A stretch of DNA of 7,936 nt. Source: Actinomycetes bacterium. GTDB taxonomy: Bacteria; Actinomycetota; Thermoleophilia; BMS3ABIN01. Below, piece by piece: positions 1 to 5,895 of this stretch (positions are counted from its first letter, which is position 1; each line of letters begins with the position of its first letter). A program made the translations under genes and the position numbers. The stretch is taken from NCBI GenBank assembly GCA_021790075.1, contig JAJYIN010000093.1:1-7936 (forward strand), written 5' to 3'. The notes beneath the pieces are model-generated. The model made no database searches, was not told the origin of the DNA, and saw only the letters and a list, made by a program, of their open reading frames with translations.

Positions 1-753
1 GATTCCCACGCCGATGTAAAAACCGATGCGGGCCAGCACCGCCACGGCGGTCTCGTCTCCCTCGAGCGCCAGGCGCGAGACCAGTTCGCCATCCAGCTCC
101 TTGCCTTCCGCCCGGGCCCGGCCGAGGCCGGACCGGGGCTGCTCGCCAGCCGCTTCGGCCGCGTAGCGCTTGAGCGCCGTCCCCGACGCCATTGTCTCGA
201 AGCAGCCGTAATTGGGGCAGTTGCCCTGGCAGCGGGGGCCGTTGACATCGATGACCATGTGTCCCAGCTCGGCGGCGCTCCCGGTCGCTCCCCGGTAGAG
301 GCGGCCGCCGATGATGACGCCGCCGCCGATGCCGGTGCCGACCGTGATCATCAGCGCCTCGCCGGCGCCCCGGGCCGCTCCCGCGCGCGCCTCGGCCAGG
401 GCGGCCAGGTTGGCGTCATTGTCGATGAAGACCGGCAGCCCCGTCTTCCCCTGCATGTAGCCGACGAAATCCAGGTCCGCCAGGGGGATGTTGACGGACA
501 TCACCGCCCGGCCGCGGGCCCGGTCGATCATCGAGGGGATGCCGAAGCCGGCGCCGGCCGGCGGCGCCGGGGAGCGCGCCTTCAGTTTCTCGACGAGGCC
601 GGTGATGCGCTTCAGGAACGCTTCCTGGCTGGAAGTCTCGGTATCGACCACGATGCTGTCGAGGACTTCCAGCCGTTGGTTGACAATCCCGGCGGATGTG
701 TTAGTGCCGCCGATATCGACGCCGATGACGAGTTTTTCCGGGTGAGTTGCCAT
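1..753 (-). CDS. ROK-family sugar kinase, glucokinase-like (C-terminus beyond window)
   Basis: Likely a cytoplasmic ATP-dependent kinase that phosphorylates glucose or a similar hexose at C6. The 251 visible residues begin MATHPEKLVIGVDIGGTN, with the phosphate-binding DIGGT motif at residues 13-17. The NDAN segment (112-115) holds the expected catalytic base D113. A second glycine-rich loop, GTGIGGG, is at 139-145, and ELGH (162-165) is the sugar and zinc site. H165 with C175, C179 and C184 forms the ROK zinc site, here spaced CX3CX4C instead of the textbook CXCX4C; from memory this variant is common in actinobacterial ROK kinases. ROK kinases usually run 300-330 residues, so about 50-80 are missing off the left edge. 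The ATG at 753 places the first strand where the family expects it. No helix-turn-helix precedes the kinase fold, so a kinase is favoured over a ROK repressor. Exact sugar specificity is not readable. It is transcribed divergently from the next gene. Confidence 0.92.
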   Translation of the reverse strand, partial: MATHPEKLVIGVDIGGTNTSAGIVNQRLEVLDSIVVDTETSSQEAFLKRITGLVEKLKARSPAPPAGAGFGIPSMIDRARGRAVMSVNIPLADLDFVGYMQGKTGLPVFIDNDANLAALAEARAGAARGAGEALMITVGTGIGGGVIIGGRLYRGATGSAAELGHMVIDVNGPRCQGNCPNYGCFETMASGTALKRYAAEAAGEQPRSGLGRARAEGKELDGELVSRLALEGDETAVAVLARIGFYIGVGI

Positions 754-775
754 TAAGCTGTTATGGGGCGGAGCG

Positions 776-804
776 AGTCTATCCAAACCGGCGGCTGTTT
801 TCAA
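776..804 (-). promoter_or_regulatory. Putative sigma-70-type promoter of the ROK kinase
   Basis: On the minus strand TTGAAA (804-799, 5 of 6 to consensus) is followed after 17 bp by TAGACT (781-776, 4 of 6). Transcription would start near 769, about 16 bases before the ATG at 753. That short leader has no Shine-Dalgarno sequence. Spacing and position fit a housekeeping promoter, but it is a by-eye match. Confidence 0.45.
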
Positions 805-946
805 CGGCGCCGCCGGAAAGCCGCAGAATTGGCAAGCAGCCGCCACGAGCGATGAAGATCCACCGCCTCTGGGCAATTCGAATCTGCGCAGCCGCCGCCG
901 GTGTTTGCCAAAGACCGGGCCGGGGAAACGTCAATACATCCGGCTA

Positions 947-975
947 TTGAAGAACATGTAATAAAATGGTACAAA
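947..975 (+). promoter_or_regulatory. Putative promoter of the DUF5658-like gene
   Basis: An AT-rich island (about 945-982) stands out in an otherwise GC-rich window. It contains TTGAAG (947-952), a 17-bp spacer and TACAAA (970-975), each matching consensus at 4 of 6 positions. TTATAA at 976-981 is an alternative -10. The start would lie near 982-990, giving a leader of about 35 bases. The AT-rich composition supports a promoter more than the exact hexamers do. The rest of the 754-1021 gap shows nothing I can name. Confidence 0.4.
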
Positions 976-1010
976 TTATAAGTCCCGGAAGTGGGGGAGG
1001 GACGATTTTC

Positions 1011-1018
1011 AGGAGGAG
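1011..1018 (+). promoter_or_regulatory. Strong ribosome binding site deciding a TTG start
   Basis: AGGAGGAG lies just ahead of TTG at 1022, and the AGGAGG core ends 5 bases before it. It is the clearest Shine-Dalgarno sequence in the window. It is the main reason to start the DUF5658-like protein at a TTG codon, since the first in-frame ATG is at residue 84, inside a membrane helix. Confidence 0.75.
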
Positions 1019-1021
1019 TTA

Positions 1022-1543
1022 TTGGCTGCGTCGAAGATCTGCTCTGCTGGTTCCGCGAAACGTTTCGCGTGTCCCTCCGATTGCAACCAGTGCAATTTCC
1101 TCATTGAAGACCGCCGGGAAGTAGAAGTCGACACCTACCTTCCGCATTTCTCCAACCGCCGCAGGCTCAATACCTGGATTCCCTATTCCTACCGCTTTGC
1201 CGGCGACGGCATCCCGGCGGGTCCGGCCGGAACCGCAAGCGAACCTGTGTCGGCCCTGCCGCTGGTGCTGATGACCGGGCTGATCCTGTTCAACCTTCTT
1301 GACGCCCTGCTCACCAGGCGCGCCCTTTCCATGGGAATACCAGAGGGCAACCCGCTAATGGCAGGCCTGCTTAACAGCAGCATGCCCGCCGCGCTGGCGC
1401 TCAAGTCGGTTTTTGTCGGCGCCGGCGCCTTCATCCTGTGGTGGCACCGGTCCGTGCCCCTGGCGGTCCGGGGCATGGCCGTCGCGACCGGCTGCTACGG
1501 CCTGGTGGTGGCTTATCACCTGTTCTTCCAGCTGTCGATGTAA
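1022..1543 (+). CDS. DUF5658-like small integral membrane protein with Cys-rich N-terminus
   Basis: A 173-residue protein of unknown function. The C-terminal 95 residues resemble DUF5658: three hydrophobic segments at about 79-98, 120-140 and 146-169. The first ends in NLLDALLT (91-98) and is followed by the loop GIPEGNPLM (105-113), a pattern I associate with that family. The N-terminal 75 residues are soluble. They carry a cysteine cluster (C17, C21, C24, with C7 further out), then acidic/basic DRRE (30-33) and RRRLN (46-50) blocks. The cysteine spacing CX3CX2C could bind metal, but no known domain is recognised. The TTG start is chosen for the strong AGGAGGAG. A 16-bp palindrome covers part of codons 11-16. 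The gene is divergent from the ROK kinase and 219 bp upstream of the LCP gene; co-transcription is uncertain. No function is assigned. Confidence 0.75.
   Translation: MAASKICSAGSAKRFACPSDCNQCNFLIEDRREVEVDTYLPHFSNRRRLNTWIPYSYRFAGDGIPAGPAGTASEPVSALPLVLMTGLILFNLLDALLTRRALSMGIPEGNPLMAGLLNSSMPAALALKSVFVGAGAFILWWHRSVPLAVRGMAVATGCYGLVVAYHLFFQLSM
1054..1069. promoter_or_regulatory. Perfect 16-bp palindrome resembling a LacI/PurR-family operator
   Basis: CGCGAAACGTTTCGCG is identical to its reverse complement. LacI-family regulators (PurR, CcpA, CytR and relatives) bind palindromes with a central CG, often of the AAACGTTT type, so the match in form is good. It sits inside the start of the DUF5658-like reading frame, about 70-80 bases after the proposed transcription start. 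There a bound repressor could block elongation, or the RNA could fold into a hairpin near the ribosome. The sequence is seen; the operator role is inferred. Confidence 0.4.
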
Positions 1544-1762
1544 GAATCTATCTCAAAAGGTGGTTCGTGGCGAGGCCGAGCGAAAAGGCCATGGGCAAGG
1601 ATGCAGGTAAGCAGCCGCCCCGGTTGTTGCCCGGGCGCCGGCGCGCCCTCACGGCCGCGTCCGCAACCCGGACTTGCCGGGCCGGCCGGTCCTGAATCCC
1701 TTGCGCCTGCTCCTCTTTCCTGCCAGACTACTGGCGGTTGCCATTGTTGAACCCCTCCCGCC

Positions 1763-2821
1763 GTGGAAAACGAGTCGACACCGCCAAAACCGTATACGCG
1801 CTACAAGAGCTCGCGCCTGCGGCTCAGGAACAAGCCGCTAAAAGTTCCGGAGCCGGGGCAGCCGCCGAAGCGGGGCGGCCGTTCCGCGGGCCCGCCCGGC
1901 GCCGGAGTGCCCAAACGCAAGGGCCGCTGGGCCAGGCGCATCGGCATCGCCCTGCTCATCCTGCTCGTCATTCTGCTGGTGCTCGCGGGCGTGATCTACT
2001 GGCGGATCGACCGGGCGGTGAAGGCCAGCAACGCGAAGGTGCCCGCCGGCGTCCACCAGGTGCTCAAACCGGCCACCAGCGGACCGGAGAACATCCTCTT
2101 TTTGGGAAGCGACCAGCGGCCGGGCGAGTCGTCCCGGTCCGACACCCTCCTAATCATGAGGGTTGATGGCAATTCCAACACGATCTCGCAGCTGTCCATC
2201 CCGCGCGACACGCTGACGGACGTCCCCGGTTACGGCCAGGGGAAAATCAATTCCGCCTTTGCCTATGGCGGGCCGGCGCTCGAGATCCAGACGGTGGAGA
2301 ATCTCACCGGCATCCCCATCAATCATTTCGTCGAGCTCGACTTCTCGGGCTTCCCGGCCATTGTCGACGCCCTCGGCGGCGTGGACATCGACGTGCCCAA
2401 GACGATCGATTCCCAGTACCCGTCGGGACTGGACTGGACCCAGGTGCATTTCGACCCGGGCATGCAGCACATGGACGGGCAGCGGGCGCTCATCTACGTC
2501 CGGGTGCGCTACTCGGATGACGACTTCCAGAGGATGGGCCGCCAGCAGCAGTTCATGGAGGCCCTCCAGAAGAAGATGTCGGGCCTGAACACCTTCAAGC
2601 TTCCCTGGCTGGCGCCTGACATCGTGGACAACGTGGTGACCGACATGTCCACCAGCGACCTGATGCGGCTGGGATGGACCAAATTCCGCACCCCGCCGGA
2701 GCGGAACCGCAAGTTCGTCCTCCCGGGAACGCCCGAGGACATCGGCGGCGTCTCATACGTGGTGCTTGATAGCGGCGACACACAGAAGACCATCCGGGAT
2801 TTCCTGGCCACCGGAGCCTGA
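1763..2821 (+). CDS. LytR-CpsA-Psr (LCP) family cell-wall glycopolymer transferase
   Basis: LCP proteins move a glycopolymer from its undecaprenyl-pyrophosphate carrier to peptidoglycan on the outer face of the membrane. The 352 residues start with a basic, proline-rich cytoplasmic tail (1-59). One membrane helix follows (about 60-80), then an extracellular LCP domain (about 108-265). Family landmarks are visible: NILFLGSDQR (110-119), SRSDTLLIMRVD (124-135), SIPRDT (145-150), KINSAFAYGG (161-170), the TGIPINHFVELDFSGF region (182-197), VDALGGVDIDVP (201-212) and YVRVRYSDDDFQRMGRQQQ (245-263). The Arg and Asp residues in these motifs are the expected phosphate and metal ligands. There is no C-terminal LytR_C domain. 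The GTG at 1763 is the first start after an in-frame stop at 1748-1750. No Shine-Dalgarno precedes it, so the start is less sure than the family. A later GTG at residue 49 is the alternative. It precedes the glycosyltransferase genes, which fits glycopolymer attachment. Confidence 0.93.
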   Translation: MENESTPPKPYTRYKSSRLRLRNKPLKVPEPGQPPKRGGRSAGPPGAGVPKRKGRWARRIGIALLILLVILLVLAGVIYWRIDRAVKASNAKVPAGVHQVLKPATSGPENILFLGSDQRPGESSRSDTLLIMRVDGNSNTISQLSIPRDTLTDVPGYGQGKINSAFAYGGPALEIQTVENLTGIPINHFVELDFSGFPAIVDALGGVDIDVPKTIDSQYPSGLDWTQVHFDPGMQHMDGQRALIYVRVRYSDDDFQRMGRQQQFMEALQKKMSGLNTFKLPWLAPDIVDNVVTDMSTSDLMRLGWTKFRTPPERNRKFVLPGTPEDIGGVSYVVLDSGDTQKTIRDFLATGA

Positions 2822-2831
2822 GCCGCCAAAC

Positions 2832-2861
2832 TTGGAATTCACCCGGTGGGAAAGCTAGAAT
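2832..2861 (+). promoter_or_regulatory. Putative promoter of the glycosyltransferase-ligase pair
   Basis: TTGGAA (2832-2837, 4 of 6) and TAGAAT (2856-2861, 5 of 6) are separated by 18 bp, 11 bp after the LCP stop codon. Transcription would start near 2868, leaving a leader of about 94 bases. This suggests the two downstream genes can be transcribed apart from the LCP gene. Confidence 0.45.
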
Positions 2862-2871
2862 ACTTAACAGT

Positions 2872-2949
2872 GGGCCCGTGCCGGGTCCATGTCACTAATT
2901 TCCCGCAAGTGTCAAAGCACTTGACCGGCGCTGCCCGGGTGAGGGCCGG
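2872..2949 (+). other. Leader with three consecutive inverted repeats
   Basis: Three possible stem-loops follow the proposed promoter. 2872-2888 is a 7-bp stem including one G-U pair, with a 3-base loop. 2906-2923 pairs CAAGTG with CACTTG around TCAAAG. 2925-2949 pairs CCGGC with GCCGG. The last ends two bases before the AAAGG Shine-Dalgarno-like sequence. Any of them might terminate LCP transcripts or tune translation. None matches a riboswitch I know, and no U-tract is present. Confidence 0.35.
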
Positions 2950-2950
2950 A

Positions 2951-2955
2951 AAAGG
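2951..2955 (+). promoter_or_regulatory. Weak ribosome binding site (AAAGG) for the first glycosyltransferase
   Basis: AAAGG ends 6 bases before the ATG at 2962, within the purine run GGAAAAGG. It is modest but well spaced and supports this start. Confidence 0.5.
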
Positions 2956-2961
2956 TACTGC

Positions 2962-4086
2962 ATGCGCATAGGAGTCGATCTTTCAGTCATCCAGTCCACG
3001 AAGAGCGGTGTGGACTGGTACACGCATCACGTGCTCAAGGAGATGATAAACCTCCTGGAGCCGGATGAGCAGCTCTTCCTCTTCAGCAACAGGGAAACCG
3101 GTTTCGAGCGGGAAGTGGAGGCCAACCGGCAGGTTTCGGTGGTGCGCAGCCGCTTCCGTTACCAGGAGCCCTGGCGCCAGCTGCTGCTGCCGCTGCTGCT
3201 CAAACGTCACCAGATCGACGTCTGCTTCTTCACCAATTTCGTGCTCTCGGTGGCTTCTTCGTGCCCGATGGTGCTTACCATCCACGACCTTTCCTTTAAA
3301 ATTTTCCCCCGCACGCACTCGCTCAGGAACGTCGTCTGGACGAGGAGCCTCGTGCCGGTCTCGGTGCGCCGCAGCTGGCGTATCATCGCCGTCTCCAACA
3401 ATACCAAGCTCGACCTGATCAGGCTGATGAACCTGAACAGCTCCAAGGTGGAAGTGATCCATGAGGGCGTCACCGGCGAGTTCAGGCCCGAGCCGGCGGC
3501 GGACGACGAGGAAGCCCTGGCCCACTACGGCATCGTCAAGCCGTACGTGCTCTTTGTGGGCACCCTGGAGCCGCGCAAGAACATCAATCTGCTGATCAAG
3601 GGTTTTGACAAGATTACCGAAAAACACCCTGATGTCCACCTGGTCCTCGCCGGTCGGCGGGGCTGGATGGCGCAGGCCATCTTTGACGAGCTGGAGCGCC
3701 GCGACCTGCTAGGCAAGGTGCATATCACCGGCTACGTGCGCGAACATTACCTGCCCGCCCTCTACCGGCATTCCTCCGCGCTCATCTATCCCTCGCTGTA
3801 CGAAGGCTTCGGCCTGCCGCCGCTGGAAGCCATGGCTTCCGGAACGCCGGTGATCGTCTCGAAGGGTTCCTCCCTGCCGGAGGTGGTCGGCGACGCGGGG
3901 CTGTACGTCAACCCGCTGGACGCCGACGAGCTCGCCAACAAGATGGACATGGTTCTCAGCGACGCCGGTCTGGCCGACGGCCTGCGGGCCAAGGGACTGG
4001 AGCGGGCGGGCCAGTTCAGCTGGCAGGGGGCCGCCGAGAAGACCCTGGAAATACTCCGTCAAGCAGCACGTGCCCGAAACAAATAG
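2962..4086 (+). CDS. Glycosyltransferase family 4 (GT-B fold, retaining)
   Basis: Predicted to transfer a sugar from a nucleotide-sugar donor to a lipid-linked saccharide at the cytoplasmic membrane face during polysaccharide repeat-unit assembly. The N-terminal acceptor half begins MRIGVDLSVIQSTKSGVDWY, with a Gly-rich first loop, and contains TIHDLSFKIFP (106-116). The C-terminal donor half shows FVGTLEPRKN (198-207), LVLAGRRGW (227-235), ITGYV (255-259) and SLYEGFGLPPLEAMASG (278-294). E281 and E289 form the EX7E motif that holds the donor. SSLPEVVGDAG (303-313) follows. At 374 residues it has normal length for the family, and no membrane segment is evident. The donor and acceptor cannot be read from sequence; mannosyl- or rhamnosyltransferases have this look. 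The end overlaps the next gene by 17 bases, implying one transcript. It resembles the GT4 at 5896-7020 in length and in most motifs. Confidence 0.93.
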   Translation: MRIGVDLSVIQSTKSGVDWYTHHVLKEMINLLEPDEQLFLFSNRETGFEREVEANRQVSVVRSRFRYQEPWRQLLLPLLLKRHQIDVCFFTNFVLSVASSCPMVLTIHDLSFKIFPRTHSLRNVVWTRSLVPVSVRRSWRIIAVSNNTKLDLIRLMNLNSSKVEVIHEGVTGEFRPEPAADDEEALAHYGIVKPYVLFVGTLEPRKNINLLIKGFDKITEKHPDVHLVLAGRRGWMAQAIFDELERRDLLGKVHITGYVREHYLPALYRHSSALIYPSLYEGFGLPPLEAMASGTPVIVSKGSSLPEVVGDAGLYVNPLDADELANKMDMVLSDAGLADGLRAKGLERAGQFSWQGAAEKTLEILRQAARARNK

Positions 4087-5836
4087 ACCAGACTTGCGAG
4101 CCAGGCTGGTGCTCGCGGGCGCCGCGCTGGCAATATTCTGCTCGGCCCTCGAGGTCCGCGCCCCGGTCATCGACCTGCGCTGGTTCAACCTGACCACCTC
4201 CAAACTGGCGGCGGTGCTGTTCTTTGCGCTGGTGATCGTCTGGGTGCTCGGGCAGGGCGCGGCCGGCCTGCGCTCCTTTTTCTCCTACCGGGTGCTGGAC
4301 GCGGCCGTGCTGGCCTTTGTGCTCAGCAACCTGATCTCGGTGGAGGCGGCCACGGACAAGGCGGGCGCCTTCAAGTTCGCCCTGCGCATGTTCTATGCGG
4401 CGGGGATGTACCTGGGCATCTCCCGCCTTCCCCGCTTCTTCCGTTCCCATCTGGTGGTGGCCTGGTCGGTGACGGTCACGGTGCTGATGGTGGTCCTGGT
4501 GGGGCTGCTGCAGAATTATGTCATCCCGGTCACCTGGGACTGGTTGCTGGAGCCCTTTGAGGAAGGCATCACCACTTTTGGCGCCTTTTACAACCTGCGG
4601 GTCGCGTCAACGCTGCCTTTCCCCACGGTGCTGTCCATGTATCTGGAGCTGTGCATGCCCATTGCCCTGGCGCTGGGACTGTGGCTGATCAGCAGCGAGA
4701 CCCGCCCCGGCCGGCGGCGCTGGCTCTGGGCCGCCACCATCGCGGGGACCGTCGCCATCATGATGGTGCAGCTGTTCACGTATACCCGCAGCGGCCTGGT
4801 GGCGGCGCCGGCGTCCCTGCTCATCGGGGCGGCGCTGGCGGCCCTGTTCGGGTTCGGCCGCCGCGTCTGGGCCATGTTTGCGCTGGCGGCGCTGATCCTG
4901 GGCGCCATCCTGGGCGGCTGGGTGCTTTTCAGCAACAAGATGGATGTCCGCCTGGGGCTGTCCCAGCCGGAGAACCGCTACGGGGCCCAGTACCAGCTGC
5001 TTGACATCCCCCAAGACATGCAGCCGGACCAGGAATATGTCGCCCGCATCCACGTCAAGAACACGGGCTCGCTCTACTGGGGGGCGAGCGGCGACAACGA
5101 GGTGAACGCTTCTTGCCGCTGGGTCTCGTATCCTGACGGCCAGGAACAGACGGATGTGCCCTTCATCATCAGCTATCTGCCGCATGATATCGGCCCGGGG
5201 CAGGAGGGGGATATCGATGTCACCTTCCATACGCCGGCGACTCCCGGCCGGTATGTGCTCGATTTCGACCTGATTGAAGTGCACGTGGCCTGGTTCTCCA
5301 GCGCCGGAGTCCCAGGACTCAAGGTGCCGCTCGATTTCACCAGCGGCACCGGCCGGCAGTTCCAGATCACGGGGCCGGCCACCCGCTTTGACGCCCCGGC
5401 TCCAGACGAAACCGCCACGCCTCGCAGCCAGCTATGGCGCGCCGCGCTCAGGATGTGGAAGGACCATCCCATCCTCGGCATCGGCCCGGACCAGTTCCGC
5501 AACCATTACACGGATTACCTGAACGTTACCCCCGATAACCGCATCCGGACGCATGACATCTTCCTGGAAACGCTGGCCAACACCGGCGTCATCGGCCTGG
5601 TGGTGATGGTCTACCTGCTGGGCACGGCTGCCTGGGCGCAGCTGAGGCTGGTGCGCGACCGGAAGCTGGGTTGGGACATGCGCCTGCTGTCGCTGGGGCT
5701 GCTGGTGGGGCTGACCGCTTACGTCGGCCACGGCCTGTTGGACTGCTTCCTGTGGCAGACCGGCGTGTCATTCCTCTTCTTCGGCCTGTTGGGGCTGACT
5801 TCCTGGCTCGACTACGAGCGCCGGAGGAGGGGTTAA
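4070..5836 (+). CDS. O-antigen ligase/Wzy-type polymerase with inserted Ig-like domain
   Basis: A 588-residue multi-spanning protein of the Wzy_C/WaaL superfamily, expected to polymerise lipid-linked repeat units or transfer the glycan to an acceptor outside the membrane. About nine hydrophobic segments lie between 11 and 287, and three follow at about 502-522, 538-556 and 563-580. Family marks are YTRSGLVAA (238-246), ALRMWKDHPILGIGPDQF (459-476) and the H495-containing HDIFLETLANTGVIGL, where D replaces the usual Asn after His. The large extracytoplasmic loop (288-455) is far longer than the core needs. It contains a beta-rich domain at about 305-425: IHVKNTGSLYW, the PGQEGDIDVTFHTPATPGRY stretch, DFDLIEVHVAWFS. 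This reads like an NBR1/CARDB-like Ig fold. The GTG at 4070 lies within the previous gene and lacks a clear Shine-Dalgarno, so translation may be coupled; GTG at 4109 is an alternative. Polymerase versus ligase cannot be decided from sequence. Confidence 0.88.
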   Translation: MPETNRPDLRARLVLAGAALAIFCSALEVRAPVIDLRWFNLTTSKLAAVLFFALVIVWVLGQGAAGLRSFFSYRVLDAAVLAFVLSNLISVEAATDKAGAFKFALRMFYAAGMYLGISRLPRFFRSHLVVAWSVTVTVLMVVLVGLLQNYVIPVTWDWLLEPFEEGITTFGAFYNLRVASTLPFPTVLSMYLELCMPIALALGLWLISSETRPGRRRWLWAATIAGTVAIMMVQLFTYTRSGLVAAPASLLIGAALAALFGFGRRVWAMFALAALILGAILGGWVLFSNKMDVRLGLSQPENRYGAQYQLLDIPQDMQPDQEYVARIHVKNTGSLYWGASGDNEVNASCRWVSYPDGQEQTDVPFIISYLPHDIGPGQEGDIDVTFHTPATPGRYVLDFDLIEVHVAWFSSAGVPGLKVPLDFTSGTGRQFQITGPATRFDAPAPDETATPRSQLWRAALRMWKDHPILGIGPDQFRNHYTDYLNVTPDNRIRTHDIFLETLANTGVIGLVVMVYLLGTAAWAQLRLVRDRKLGWDMRLLSLGLLVGLTAYVGHGLLDCFLWQTGVSFLFFGLLGLTSWLDYERRRRG

Positions 5837-5863
5837 GAATCTGCCGGCGGGACCGGCCCGCGG

Positions 5864-5885
5864 GCGGGCGGCGCGCGCCGCTTGC
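5864..5885. terminator. GC-rich hairpin between convergent genes, possible bidirectional terminator
   Basis: GCGGCGCGCGCCGC (5868-5881) is a perfect 14-bp palindrome, and it extends to 5864-5885 with two G-T wobble pairs. It lies in the 59-bp gap between the ligase stop and the stop of the convergent glycosyltransferase. A smaller inverted repeat, GCCGG/CCGGC, lies on its left, and CCGGC/GCCGG spans the stop codon on its right. No T-run follows on either side, so this is not a classical intrinsic terminator; the placement is the main argument. Confidence 0.4.
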
Positions 5886-5895
5886 GTCCGGCGGG

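Noticed and set aside
259..756. Open frame of 165 codons on the plus strand opposite the ROK kinase
   Set aside because: It is antisense to a gene with clear ROK motifs, is low in complexity and rich in Arg/Ala/Asp, and matches no family. GC-rich DNA makes such shadow frames common.
1054..1069. ParB parS site
   Set aside because: Known parS sites have a CACGTG centre within TGTTTCACGTGAAACA. This palindrome has AACGTT at its centre and CGCG ends, so it does not fit.
1667..1681. CCCGG-ACTTG-CCGGG inverted repeat as a terminator of the DUF5658-like gene
   Set aside because: The stem is only 5 bp, with no T-run, and lies in DNA where GC palindromes are frequent by chance.
1567..1698. Small basic open frame of about 43 codons (GTG start, preceded by AAGGTGG) between the DUF5658-like and LCP genes
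   Set aside because: The ribosome site is only 3 bases from the start and the Arg-rich sequence looks like random GC-rich coding. There is no family or conservation evidence, so it is not listed as a gene.
1701..1729. Promoter for the LCP gene (TTGCGC, 17 bp, CAGACT)
   Set aside because: Both hexamers are poor matches and the -10 lacks its first T. It is too weak to list.
2983..3639. Open frame of 218 codons on the minus strand within the first GT4 gene
   Set aside because: The plus strand encodes an unmistakable glycosyltransferase. The antisense product has no recognisable domain or ribosome binding site that I can see.
4607..5284. Open frame of 225 codons antisense to the ligase
   Set aside because: It is very rich in Arg, Gln, His and Pro with no hydrophobic core, as expected for the reverse of a membrane protein gene.
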